This document shows, piece after piece, positions 16,795-26,000 of a DNA stretch of 35,493 nt. Numbering within the stretch: the first letter of the stretch is position 1; each line of letters opens with the position of its first letter. The notes beneath the pieces are model-generated. The model was not told the DNA's origin, ran no database searches, and was given only the letters and a program-made list of their open reading frames with translations. The stretch is from an uncultured Bacteroidales bacterium (GTDB taxonomy: Bacteria > Bacteroidota > Bacteroidia > Bacteroidales > F082), in NCBI GenBank assembly GCA_946610645.1, contig CAMOCK010000188.1, forward strand, positions 1 to 35,493, in the 5' to 3' direction. Position numbers and translations under genes: made by a program.

Positions 16795-18108
16795 ATGAAC
16801 TGGACCGACCTCCTCTCCAACAAACGCTACGCGCAGCCGCAAAAGAGCGCGGACATACGCAGCAGCTTCCAGCGCGACTACGACCGCATCATCTTCAGCA
16901 GCCCCTTCCGCCGCCTGCAAAACAAGACACAGGTATTTCCCTTGCCGGGCGCACAGATGGTTCACAACCGCCTGACACACAGCCTCGAGGTGGCCAGCGT
17001 GGGACGCTCCATCGCTTGCCGCACGGTGGAAAAACTCGCCAAAAAACATCCCAAACTGAAAGACCGCCAATCCGACATCGAGACCATCGTGGCCTCGGCT
17101 TGTTTAGCCCACGACCTCGGCAACCCGCCTTTCGGCCATTCGGGTGAGGATACCATCAGCAGCTTCTTCAAGGATGGAAAAGGCAAAGAAATGAAAGACA
17201 AGGTTTTGCCAGAGCAATGGAGCGACCTCATCGCCTTCGAGGGCAATGCCAACGCTTTCCGCCAACTGACCCACCAGTTCTCGGGTCGTCGCGCTGGAGG
17301 CTTCTCGCTGACTTCAGCAACCTTGGCCACCTTGCTGAAATACCCCTACCCTTCTTTCGACAAGGGCAACCGCAAGAAATACAACGTGTTCTACTCGGAA
17401 ATACCTGCTTTTGAGGAGGTTATGAACGAGTGCGGCATCCCGAAAATCGATTCCGAACACCTCGTTTATGCCCGCCATCCGCTGTCGTACATGATGGAGG
17501 CCGCCGACGACATCTGCTACCTCGTCCTCGACATGGAAGACGCCCACAAGCGCGGCATCATCAGCACCGAGGCCATCGAAGGCTGCTTCCTCAGCTTCTT
17601 CGACATCAATAAAGACAAGGATTTCTACAAGCATAAAGAATTGGCTTACAACGAAGTAAGCGACACCAACGAGCGCATGGCCTTCCTTCGCGCCACCTTA
17701 ATTAATAAGCTCGTCAATTGCGCGAGCGACATCTTCGTCAAAAATTACGATGCCATCATGGAGGGTCGTTTCGAGAAGAGCTTGATTTCGCATCTGCCTG
17801 ATTTCGAGAAAACTGCGCTCGACATCTGCCGCGATGCCTCCGTGAAGCACATCTACCGCCACCCATCAGTGGTGAAAATCGAGCTGACGGGCTTCAACGT
17901 CATCGGGACGCTTCTGGAACACTTCACCGACGCCGTCTTAAACCCCGACACACCATATAATAAAAAACTGCTCTCAATCATCCCCGAGCAATTCAAGGCG
18001 ACCACCGACGACACCTATTCCAAGCTCCAGTCCGTCATCGACTTCATCTCCAACATGACCGACCTTTACGCCGTGCAACTCTACAAAGACCTGAGAGGAA
18101 TAGACTGA
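16795..18108 (+). CDS. dgt: Deoxyguanosinetriphosphate triphosphohydrolase (dGTPase)
   Basis: This HD-domain enzyme hydrolyses dGTP to deoxyguanosine and triphosphate in the cytosol, shaping dNTP pools. The product is 437 residues. The family segment FQRDYDRIIFSSPFRRLQNK is near residues 25-45. The metal site shows His62 (HSLEVASVGR), His106-Asp107 (HDLGNPPFGHSGED), and a later Asp in YMMEAADDICYLVLDMEDA. I chose ATG 16795 (MNWTDLLSNKRY) because the promoter places the RNA start near 16771. ATG 16786, nine bases earlier, is also possible. The stop codon overlaps the next ATG (TGATG), so the following gene is probably translated by coupling. The gene begins just beyond the MntA/HepT scar on the opposite strand. 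Confidence 0.95.
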   Translation: MNWTDLLSNKRYAQPQKSADIRSSFQRDYDRIIFSSPFRRLQNKTQVFPLPGAQMVHNRLTHSLEVASVGRSIACRTVEKLAKKHPKLKDRQSDIETIVASACLAHDLGNPPFGHSGEDTISSFFKDGKGKEMKDKVLPEQWSDLIAFEGNANAFRQLTHQFSGRRAGGFSLTSATLATLLKYPYPSFDKGNRKKYNVFYSEIPAFEEVMNECGIPKIDSEHLVYARHPLSYMMEAADDICYLVLDMEDAHKRGIISTEAIEGCFLSFFDINKDKDFYKHKELAYNEVSDTNERMAFLRATLINKLVNCASDIFVKNYDAIMEGRFEKSLISHLPDFEKTALDICRDASVKHIYRHPSVVKIELTGFNVIGTLLEHFTDAVLNPDTPYNKKLLSIIPEQFKATTDDTYSKLQSVIDFISNMTDLYAVQLYKDLRGID

Positions 18109-19625
18109 TGAAGAGAAAGTTAGCTATCGTTTTGTTCTTAATGTGCGGCATGGTTTCGCTCGCGCAAGAAACGTTTGTGGAAAAAAGCACAAAATCTTGT
18201 CTCATAGCCGATTACAACCCAAAAGAAACGGCTTTTCTGAAAGAGAAATGCCGTCAGGCAGGCTTGGACTTAGGCCTTTCAGTCATGGCCAACCGCGTTC
18301 CGACCAACAGCAAACACGTTTCGCCCAAACCATCGAAACACCTTTTGAAACAAGGCGTTTTGGAGTTGCAAAGCGCTTTGGATGACAACCAGACCGTTTT
18401 TGCCGTCTATCGTTCCGAATTGTTGGAGAAGCCATCAAGCATCAACGTATTGCAAATCGAGGACGAACTGGTCGTTTATCGTACAACAGAAGCCAGCGTC
18501 AGTTTCCACATTCTGTACCACTGCACTCGTGGAGCATTTGGCACAAAAGCCACGGCTCACCCAAAAAATGCACCAGTTTACAAGTTATGGGAAAGTCCCG
18601 ACCGCACCCTCCTCCCCGACCTCGAACTGCAAAACCAGATGGCTCAAAGCGAAGCAAGAAAATGGTCCAAAACCGACTTCCAGGTACTGATTTTCAACGA
18701 CTTGAAAAGCTATGGCTACAACGAGCATGGTGACGAGGCCATTCGTCATTTCTTGGACACGATGCACAAGTACAATCCCGAAAAACTCCTGCAAGCCGAC
18801 CTGCTCACACCCGCTTCATGGCCTTATCTGAGCCGCGTCAATGAGAACCAACTCTGGAACGAATCGATGCGCACCAAAATCATCGAAACCCTTTCTGAAC
18901 GACAAGATTTCTATCGCAAAAACCTGATGCCGTGGATGATAGGAAACTTCCAAATACTGCTGGCCGACAAAAACCGCAAGGCCACCACGCTTGAGGAGTT
19001 GGAATGGTTTCTCAGCAAAGCCGCCGCCTTCGACGCAGGCTTCAGCCTCGATTTCAGCGCGGAAAACATGCGCATGCACGGCCTGACCGACGCAATGTTG
19101 AATACCGTAAACCTTTGGGAATCATTGCGCCTCAACAACGCATTCACAGAAGCGAAAAAAGAAGAGTTCAAAGACCCATACGGAAATTGGCACCTCGAAA
19201 AAGCCGACGACAGCATCTATTTGCTTTATAACCAACACATTTCGCGTCGCTATTTCTGCAACTTCAGCGACGACCATTGGGAATGGAACAGTCCTTACTC
19301 GAGCCGTTTTGCCCTGCAAATCGCCGTTGAAGGCAAAGGCAGTATCAGCAATCCGGTTTTCAACACGCCCAACGGCGAACTCTTTTTCCCATGCACCCTC
19401 AATGCCAGTCAATACCTCATCCTCGACTTCGACGGAGCGGCCTATATCACCGACTTGAATTTCAACAAGATAAAGGAATTTGAAATACAAGGGATTCCCT
19501 TCTTGGACGAAGGCGTTTCGGAAGTGTCGTTCACTTGCACCGCGAAACCACAAGAGGGAAAAATGCCATACCTAACCGTGCGATTTGCCACCCGCGACAA
19601 AGCAAAAGAAATACACATTCCATAA
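18108..19625 (+). CDS. Secreted protein of unknown function, possibly a glycoside-hydrolase-like barrel
   Basis: A 505-residue protein with a signal peptide (residues 1-20, MKRKLAIVLFLMCGMVSLAQ) and no sorting domain, so periplasmic or released. I do not recognise a named family. Visible features are HCTRGAFGTKATAH near residue 140, an FQVLIFNDLKSYGYNEHGDE segment near 195, and LEWFLSKAAAFDAGFSLDFS near 300, followed by WESLRLNNAF and FKDPYGNWHLEK. The alternating hydrophobic strands and acidic ends (FNDL, LDFS) recall TIM-barrel glycoside hydrolases with a C-terminal beta-sandwich, but this is an impression, not an identification. The start overlaps the dgt stop (TGATG). The functional link to dGTP hydrolysis is unclear, so the coupling may be only transcriptional economy. 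Confidence 0.8.
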   Translation: MKRKLAIVLFLMCGMVSLAQETFVEKSTKSCLIADYNPKETAFLKEKCRQAGLDLGLSVMANRVPTNSKHVSPKPSKHLLKQGVLELQSALDDNQTVFAVYRSELLEKPSSINVLQIEDELVVYRTTEASVSFHILYHCTRGAFGTKATAHPKNAPVYKLWESPDRTLLPDLELQNQMAQSEARKWSKTDFQVLIFNDLKSYGYNEHGDEAIRHFLDTMHKYNPEKLLQADLLTPASWPYLSRVNENQLWNESMRTKIIETLSERQDFYRKNLMPWMIGNFQILLADKNRKATTLEELEWFLSKAAAFDAGFSLDFSAENMRMHGLTDAMLNTVNLWESLRLNNAFTEAKKEEFKDPYGNWHLEKADDSIYLLYNQHISRRYFCNFSDDHWEWNSPYSSRFALQIAVEGKGSISNPVFNTPNGELFFPCTLNASQYLILDFDGAAYITDLNFNKIKEFEIQGIPFLDEGVSEVSFTCTAKPQEGKMPYLTVRFATRDKAKEIHIP

Positions 19626-19640
19626 TCCCCATACCTCACA

Positions 19641-19664
19641 AGACGCAAGCATTGCGTCTCTACA
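19641..19664. repeat. Degenerate copy of the GTAGAGACGC palindrome
   Basis: Arms AGACGCAA (19641-19648) and TTGCGTCT (19652-19659) flank a three-base loop. The right side continues CTACA, as in the perfect element at 15999-16024, while the left side has decayed. It lies between two convergent genes. Confidence 0.75.
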
Positions 19665-19671
19665 ACCATAA

Positions 19672-20025
19672 CTATTTCTTCACTCCAGGGAACGACTTAA
19701 CAAACCTCACCTTGACATCGGGAAACGAGTTCACAAATTGCACTTTCACATCGGGGAAGCTCTCCACAAACTTCACCTTGCCGCATTGGTCGGGGAAACT
19801 CTCCACCACCTCAATGGCCACATCCTCAAAGGATTCCACAATCTGCACTTTGATATCGGGGAAACTCTCCACAACCTTCCATTTGCCGTAAAGGATGAAA
19901 GTCTTTCCATCTTTGTTAGTAAAAGTGCAGTTTTCCTTGTCAATGCCCGGTTTCTTGTCGTTGTTTTGCGCCAAAATCGGCAGGGTCATCAGCGCAAACA
20001 GGGCAAAAATCAATGCTTTTTTCAT
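19672..20025 (-). CDS. Small secreted VxSFPD-repeat protein
   Basis: A 117-residue protein. The ATG at 20025 gives a clean signal peptide (MKKALIFALFALMTLPILAQ); an upstream in-frame start at 20109 would bury it. After a short linker (NNDKKPGIDKENCTF) and a strand pair (GKTFILYGKW), six copies of an about 11-residue unit follow: VVESFPDIKVQ, IVESFEDVAIE, VVESFPDQCGKVK, FVESFPDVKVQ, FVNSFPDVKVR and FVKSFPG. The regular hydrophobic-x-x-S-F-x-D pattern suggests a small beta-solenoid or knotted beta fold. It distantly recalls the repeat pattern of DUF6150 septoil-knot domains, but I am not sure. One Cys in the linker and one in the third repeat could form a disulfide. It is divergent from feoAB. 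Confidence 0.85.
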   Translation of the reverse strand: MKKALIFALFALMTLPILAQNNDKKPGIDKENCTFTNKDGKTFILYGKWKVVESFPDIKVQIVESFEDVAIEVVESFPDQCGKVKFVESFPDVKVQFVNSFPDVKVRFVKSFPGVKK

Positions 20026-20048
20026 GATGATTTGGATTTTGGGACGAA

Positions 20049-20056
20049 CAAAAATA
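20049..20056 (-). promoter_or_regulatory. Promoter -7 box of the VxSFPD-repeat gene
   Basis: On the minus strand TATTTTTG fits TAnnTTTG and lies 23 bases before the chosen ATG at 20025. This supports the shorter start. Confidence 0.6.
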
Positions 20057-20144
20057 CCACAAAAAACATTCCAATCACCAATAATGATGATGCTCAGCGA
20101 AAAAAACATTATTAATTAGGAGCGGAGATTGTCTAAAGTCGCCG

Positions 20145-20152
20145 TATCTTTG
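20145..20152 (+). promoter_or_regulatory. Promoter -7 box of feoAB
   Basis: TATCTTTG fits TAnnTTTG exactly and ends 22 bases before the feoAB ATG. No -33 TTG is at good spacing. I do not see a convincing Fur box by eye. Confidence 0.65.
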
Positions 20153-20174
20153 CAACATCAAAAAGAAGACGACA

Positions 20175-22541
20175 ATGATGACACTTGACAAGCTCGAAAC
20201 CGGCCAATCCGCTCGCATCCAGTCCGTTGGAGGCGAAGGACGACGCCGGCAGCATTTCCTCGACATGGGCCTCATCCCCGATGCGGTCGTCAAACTGGTG
20301 AAATTCGCGCCGCTCGGCGACCCGATGGAGGTGATGATACACGGCTACGCGCTCACGCTCCGCAAAGCCGACGCCGCCCTGATTGAGGTGGAACCATGCA
20401 ATCCGTCGGACGAAGCAGAAGGCCTTGACCATCAAGACGACGAGCAACTGTATATCACCACTTTGCACGACCACAACGCCCACCCAGGCTTGGGCGAAGG
20501 CGGCATCTACCACGACAAGACCCACGAACACGCACTGCCCCACGGCACCACCTTGACCTTTGCCCTTGCCGGACAGCAAAACTGCGGCAAGACGACGCTT
20601 TTCAACCAACTGACGGGTGCCAACCAGCATGTGGGCAACTTCCCCGGCGTCACCGTCGACCGCAAGGACGGTGTCATCAAAGGGCATCCCGACACGCAAG
20701 TCACCGACTTGCCAGGCATCTACTCGCTGTCGCCCTACACTTCCGAGGAAGTGGTCTCGCGCGAGTTCATCATGCAACAGAAGCCCAAGGCCATCATCAA
20801 CATCGTGGATGCCAACAACATCGAGCGCAACCTCTACCTCACCATGCAACTCATGGAATTGGGAAAGCCTATGGTGTTGGCACTCAATATGATGGACGAG
20901 GTACGCAACAACGGCGGCAGCATTCTCGTCAACGAAATGGAGCAAATCTTGGGTTTGCCCGTGGTGCCGATTTCAGCCTCCAAAAACGAAGGCATCAACG
21001 AATTGGTGGACCACGCCATACACATCGCCAAGTATCAGGAAACCCCTGTGCGTCAGGACTTTTGCAGTAAGGACGACCACGGGGGTGCGGTGCATCGCTG
21101 CCTTCACAGCATCATGCATCTCATAGAGGACCACGCCCAGCGTGCCGACATCCCCGTGCGCTTTGCCGCCTCCAAGCTCGTTGAGGGCGACAACATCGTT
21201 CTCAACGCCTTGCAACTCTCACAAAACGAGAAGGAAACGCTCGAACACCTCATCGTGCAGATGGAAGAGGAACGCGGCCTCGACCGTGCCGCTGCCATGG
21301 CTGAAATGCGCTTCGCCTTCATCAAGAAACTGTGCGACAAAACCGTGTTGAAGCCCAAGGAAACCAAGGAATACCAACGCAGCCGCCGCATCGACAAGGT
21401 GCTCACCGGCAAGTGGACCGCCATCCCGATTTTCATCCTCGTCATGGTGGGCATCATCTACCTCAGCATCGACCTGCTTGGCGCGCCCCTGCAAGACTGG
21501 CTCGACCAAGGCATCAGCTGGCTTGCCAGTGTCGTCGGCACCGCTTTGGCCAACTGGAACGTCAGTCCAGCCGTGCAGTCGCTCGTCGTCGACGGCATCT
21601 TTGGCGGCGTGGGCAGCGTCTTGAGTTTTGTACCCATTATCATATTGCTGTTCTTTTTCCTCAGCCTTCTGGAAGACAGCGGCTACATGGCTCGCGTGGC
21701 CTTCGTGAGCGACAGTTTCTTGAGGAAACTTGGTCTCACCGGCCACAGCATCGTGCCCATGCTCATCGGCTTCGGCTGCACCGTGCCTGCGGTGATGGCC
21801 ACCCGGACCCTCCACTCCACCCACGACCGTTGGCGCACTGTTTTACTCACGCCTTTCATGAGCTGCTCGGCCAAGATTCCAATCTACGGTTTCTTCACCG
21901 AATACTTCTTCCCTGGTCATGGCGGCTTGGTGCTGATCGGCCTCTATCTGTTGGGCATCCTCGTCGGCATCGTCACAGCGTTGTTCACCAAATGGTTCGG
22001 CGACAAGGGCGATGTGGCCCCTTTCGTCATGGAGTTGCCTAACTACCGCCTGCCGAGCGCGAAGAACGTCGCTCACCTGCTTTGGGACAAGACCAAGGAC
22101 TTCGTGCAACGCGCCTTCACGGTCATTTTCCTCGCTACTTTGGTCATTTGGTTTCTGCAAACATTTGATTTCCATTTCACTATGGTAGAGAATGGCGAAG
22201 GCAGCATGTTGGCTACCGTTGCCGGCTGGATTGCGCCCCTGTTCCGTCCCATCGGCTTGGGCAACTGGCAGGTTGTCACGGCTTTGATTAGCGGTTTCAT
22301 GGCCAAGGAGAGCGTCATCGCCACCTTGGAAGTCTTGAACGCCATGCCGTTGTTCACCATAGCCAGCAGCGTCTCTATGTTGGTGTTTTGCCTGCTCTAC
22401 ACGCCTTGCGTGGCAGCCGTAGCAGCCATCCGCCGCGAGTTGGGCACCAAGTGGATGCTGTTCATCATCCTGTTCCAGTGCGCCGTCGCATGGATTTGCG
22501 CATGGTTCGCCTATCTCATCGCCAATGCCGTCGTCGCATGA
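20175..22541 (+). CDS. feoB: FeoA-FeoB fusion, ferrous iron transporter
   Basis: A 788-residue inner-membrane protein for Fe(II) uptake. Residues 1-73 are a FeoA SH3-like domain (SVGGEGRRRQHFLDMGLIPD). Residues 74-128 are a linker with eight His between 86 and 123 (LHDHNAH, YHDKTHEHALPHG). The FeoB G domain follows: GQQNCGKT (G1, 133-140), GVTVDRKDG (G2), DLPGIYSL (G3, Asp178), NMMD (G4) and ISASKNEGI (G5). A helical regulatory region comes next, then Gate-containing membrane segments from about residue 415, including GFGCTVPAVMATRTL and FMAKESVIATLEVL. FeoA-FeoB fusion is known in Bacteroidetes such as Porphyromonas. The stop overlaps the start of a small Cys-rich partner gene. Two ATGs in tandem open the frame (20175 and 20178). 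Confidence 0.97.
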   Translation: MMTLDKLETGQSARIQSVGGEGRRRQHFLDMGLIPDAVVKLVKFAPLGDPMEVMIHGYALTLRKADAALIEVEPCNPSDEAEGLDHQDDEQLYITTLHDHNAHPGLGEGGIYHDKTHEHALPHGTTLTFALAGQQNCGKTTLFNQLTGANQHVGNFPGVTVDRKDGVIKGHPDTQVTDLPGIYSLSPYTSEEVVSREFIMQQKPKAIINIVDANNIERNLYLTMQLMELGKPMVLALNMMDEVRNNGGSILVNEMEQILGLPVVPISASKNEGINELVDHAIHIAKYQETPVRQDFCSKDDHGGAVHRCLHSIMHLIEDHAQRADIPVRFAASKLVEGDNIVLNALQLSQNEKETLEHLIVQMEEERGLDRAAAMAEMRFAFIKKLCDKTVLKPKETKEYQRSRRIDKVLTGKWTAIPIFILVMVGIIYLSIDLLGAPLQDWLDQGISWLASVVGTALANWNVSPAVQSLVVDGIFGGVGSVLSFVPIIILLFFFLSLLEDSGYMARVAFVSDSFLRKLGLTGHSIVPMLIGFGCTVPAVMATRTLHSTHDRWRTVLLTPFMSCSAKIPIYGFFTEYFFPGHGGLVLIGLYLLGILVGIVTALFTKWFGDKGDVAPFVMELPNYRLPSAKNVAHLLWDKTKDFVQRAFTVIFLATLVIWFLQTFDFHFTMVENGEGSMLATVAGWIAPLFRPIGLGNWQVVTALISGFMAKESVIATLEVLNAMPLFTIASSVSMLVFCLLYTPCVAAVAAIRRELGTKWMLFIILFQCAVAWICAWFAYLIANAVVA

Positions 22542-22693
22542 ACTGGGCCACGGGCATAGTGCTTTTGGTGGTTGCGGCGCTTGTCGTTGTTGCCGTCCGA
22601 GCCTTGCGGTCGGGCAAAGGCCAATGCTCGTGCGGCGACAAGAAACAGGATGGATGTTCGGGCTGTTCGGTGGATTGTCCGCTGAGGCGGTGA
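22538..22693 (+). CDS. FeoB-associated Cys-rich membrane protein
   Basis: A 51-residue protein whose ATG overlaps the feoB stop (ATGA, 22538-22541). One N-terminal membrane helix (NWATGIVLLVVAALVVVAV) is followed by a basic stretch and a Cys-rich tail (CSCGDKKQDGCSGCSVDCPL) with six Cys counting the residue at position 30. This layout matches the FeoB-associated Cys-rich membrane protein family (PF12669). That family is found next to feoB in Bacteroidetes and Firmicutes and is thought to act in place of FeoC. The tail could bind iron or an Fe-S cluster, but this is not shown. The tight overlap implies coupled, near-equal expression with FeoB. Confidence 0.9.
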   Translation: MNWATGIVLLVVAALVVVAVRALRSGKGQCSCGDKKQDGCSGCSVDCPLRR

Positions 22694-22750
22694 TTTTTTC
22701 GCCAAATACACAGAAAAAAACACCATCTTACAAAAACAACAGACATTTAA

Positions 22751-22782
22751 TTGCGTTGTAAATTGAAAATATGTTATATTTG
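22751..22782 (+). promoter_or_regulatory. Promoter of the large T9SS surface protein gene
   Basis: TTG (22751-22753), 21 bases, then TATATTTG (22775-22782) fits the Bacteroidetes pattern well. A transcript starting near 22790 would carry a leader of about 280 bases before the ATG at 23069. Confidence 0.75.
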
Positions 22783-23068
22783 CAACGTCATTAAGGCCAT
22801 TCTGGCAACTCATACCATGCAAAAAGGCTATCAGACATACGGACCCTTCAGATTCGCATTGCCTCCAATAGCAAAGGCATTTTCTTTTACAAACCTACGT
22901 ATCTATTTAATAATCAACATTTTACACAAAACAAGAACAAATGGCTATGAAACAAGAGCCATTCGGCGCTTGGATTATGCCTATTGGCCGTCGATGCCGA
23001 AGTGCTTGTCCAGCGTCACATTTCAAGACAATTATTCCAAAATTAATTATTAACCAAAACCTAAACAA
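22783..23068 (+). other. Long 5' leader of the T9SS protein gene
   Basis: The 375-base gap between the Cys-rich gene and the T9SS gene is mostly this leader. It contains a 43-codon ORF (22941-23072) and a hairpin inside that ORF (ATGGCT, ten-base loop, AGCCAT, 22941-22962). A second, longer open frame (22817-23053) overlaps in another phase. I recognise no known riboswitch class. Confidence 0.5.
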
Positions 23069-23072
23069 ATGA
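22941..23072 (+). CDS. Possible 43-codon leader ORF coupled to the T9SS protein
   Basis: ATG 22941 opens a stop-free frame of 43 codons beginning MAMKQEPFGAWIMPIGRR and ending NQNLNK. Its TGA (23070-23072) overlaps the downstream ATG (23069) as ATGA, the same arrangement as the clearly coupled pairs elsewhere in the window. The peptide is basic (about nine Lys/Arg), has two Cys (19 and 23), and has no signal peptide or membrane segment. I recognise no family. The AT-rich leader is open in more than one frame, so a chance ORF is a real alternative. Confidence 0.3.
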   Translation: MAMKQEPFGAWIMPIGRRCRSACPASHFKTIIPKLIINQNLNK

Positions 23073-26000
23073 AAAAAAGAATTTTACTAACTTGCTTGTC
23101 TGTGCTACTCTTCACAGGCATGAGCGTGGCCCAGGACGTGTATTCCTCGGGCTACTACATCGGCACCAACGGCGCCCATAGAGCCGCAGTGTACAAAAAC
23201 GGCACCATGTTGTATGATTCTTCCCCAGGGTTTGAACGTAGATGTACCTCCTCTGATGTGGTGTTCCACAATGGCGACGTCTATTGGGCGGTCAACATGG
23301 TGGAATACAGCGGCACTGCTGATGATGCCTATGTGTACAAAAATGGAGACTTCTTTTTGACCCCCAGTTCTTACCCCTCCTTTCTTAATGGAATCTACAT
23401 CCACGACTTGTTTGCTGGCAACAACCTGTTTGCTGCGGGTTACAAAACGACCAATGGCAAAAAGGTCGCAGTTTTGTGGAGAAATTCAGATGGCACCCCG
23501 ATTAACACCTTGGGCAATGGAAGTTCGGATAGCGAAGCCATTTGCGGCACAACCTTTGCTAATTCTACTTATGTTGGAGGCTACCAAGGTTCCTCTGGCA
23601 TGATTTGGAAAAACAGTACGGTACTAAAGCAAATTGCCAACACCAAGATTCTTGACATCACGACCTACGACGGTAGATTGTGGTTTGTGGGTAAAGAGGG
23701 TTCTGCCCTGAAAGTGTGGAAAATGGATACCGATGGCACCAATTTGGAGGTAAAATACACACTCGTATCATCAGGAGCCGAGCCCCTTGCGAGCATTTGT
23801 ATCGACGCTAACGATGTATATGTTTCTTCCTTTGGAGGAGAATTCCAGGATGTGGTATGGAAAAACGGTGTCCAGCTTTACACCACTGGTGGCTACTTTT
23901 ACAGTGTAACGGCCAACACCAACGGCGTTTACTACTGTGGTACACAAGGAGGTACAGGCAGGATTTGGAAAGACGGTTCGGTGCTTTACTCACCCTACCA
24001 ATGCAATGAAGTGTTTGGCATTTACGTTGCCGAGCCAGAGTGCACCAGCAGTGCAATCCGCGACCTGCCTTTCACCGACGGTTTTGAGAACGGCAACACC
24101 AGCTGGCACTGCTGGACAACCATCGACGTGGACAACAACAACGGCGGCAACCATTTCATTCCTTTCTGGGACAGAAGGAGTGGTGGAAACAATGGTACCA
24201 CGGCGACAGGAGACTATTGCGCATATCACGGCTGGGGTACCGGTACACAGGAAGGATGGCTCATCAGCCCGCAGCTTTTCCTGCAGCCTGGACGTGACCA
24301 GACCCAGCTTACTTTCGATATGTATGGTCTTGGTGACGAAAACGAAGGCACCAGAAGTGTATATATTTCCACTACTGATATGAATCCGAGCAGCTTCACC
24401 CAAGTGTGGACATCGAACAGCCCCGCCCAATGGGCGAACATCACCATTGACCTCAAGGCCTACCAAGGACATGCCGTCTATATTGCCTTTAAAATCATGG
24501 GCAATTTCCATGGCTGGTATATCGACAACGTGAGCGTCACCGAAAGCTGGACACCCGGCTCCAATTACAATGTGCCTTACACCTATACTTTCAGCGATTG
24601 GCCTTGGCAAAGTACTGCCTGGTATAATATCGACTACGACAAGAGCGGCGGCAAGAAATGCTGGCAATACAACAGCACGGAGAACTGCGCCTACCACCCG
24701 TATGGACAGTCGGGCATTGCTCAACACGGCTGCCTCTACTCGCCCAACATCACCCTGCCCGCCGGCCACGACTATGTGCTGAAGTTCAAGACCAAGTCCA
24801 CCTCTTCCGGCTCCAACATGAGCAACAAGGTTTACCTGAGGCAAGACGGCACAGGCACACCTGCCACGGAACAATACGGAACTATGATTTGGTCCGACAA
24901 CCAGTTTTCCAGCAGCTGGACAGAGGTGGAAGTTCCGCTCTCTGCTTATGCCGGACATGTCATCTCCTTGGAGTTCAACTATCAGGGCACCTACGCCCAC
25001 AACTGGTTCATCAAGGACGTGCGCGTGGAGCAGACCATCGTGCAATACACCATCACGGCCAACTCCAACAACAACGCTTGGGGCACGGTGACGGGAGGCG
25101 GCACCTACAACAACGGCGCCACCTGCACCCTGAAGGCCACGCCTGAAAGCGGCTACCAGTTCCAGAGCTGGAAGAAGAACGGAGAGGTGGTCAGCACCAG
25201 CCCCACCTACAGCTTCACGGTGACGGAGAGCGCCACCTACACCGCCCAATTCGGCGAGATACCTATCAACTACTACACCATCACCGTGAACGCATCGCCT
25301 GCCGAAGGCGGCAGCGTCACGGGCGGCGGCACCTACCAGGAAGGCTCTTCCATCACGCTGACGGCCACTGCCAACGCTGGCTACAATTTCAGTCAGTGGA
25401 ACGACGGCTCGACCGACAATCCGCGCATCGTCACAGTCACGTCCGATGCCACCTACACAGCACAGTTCACGCAGAACACCTACACGGTGTCCGTGTATGC
25501 CAACCCCGTTGATGGCGGCACCGTCACGGGCGGCGGCACCTACACACACGGCCAAACGGCCACCCTGACGGCCACACCCAACACCGACTTTGAGTTCCAG
25601 GGCTGGAGCGATGGCTCGACCGACAACCCGTACACGGTAACGGTGACGGCTGATGCCACCTACACTGCCACCTTCAGCGAGGTGGGAGCCATCTACTACA
25701 CCATCGCCGTGAACGCCGAACCCGCCGAGGGCGGCAGCGTCACAGGCGGCGGCACCTACGAGGAAGGTACCACCGTCACGCTGACGGCCACGGCCAACGA
25801 AGGCTACACATTCGAGGGCTGGAGCGATGGAATCACCCAAAACCCGCGCACGGTGACGGTGACGGGCAACATGAACTTCACGGCGAGGTTCTTGCTGAAC
25901 CAATACACCATTACCGTGGAGGCCAATCCTGCAACGGCCGGCTCGGTGAGTGGCGGCGGCACCTATTCTTACGGGTCAACAGCCACCCTGCGCGCCACGG

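Noticed and set aside
20026-20109. Longer N-terminus for the VxSFPD-repeat protein
   Set aside because: It would place 28 residues before a clear signal peptide and span the promoter box at 20049-20056.
22675-22700. GGCG...CGCC hairpin after the Cys-rich FeoB partner, considered as a terminator
   Set aside because: Only four strong pairs, and the T run lies in the loop rather than after the stem.
22817-23053. 79-codon open frame beginning MQKGYQTYGPF in the leader of the large T9SS gene
   Set aside because: It has no family resemblance, ends 16 bases before the real gene without overlap, and conflicts with the better-placed 43-codon frame. It is probably chance openness in AT-rich DNA.
23990-25903. 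637-codon open frame on the minus strand, antisense to the T9SS repeat protein
   Set aside because: It mirrors the repetitive GGCGGC-rich coding of the true protein. Its product is a low-complexity Gly/Val/Arg repeat without recognisable features.
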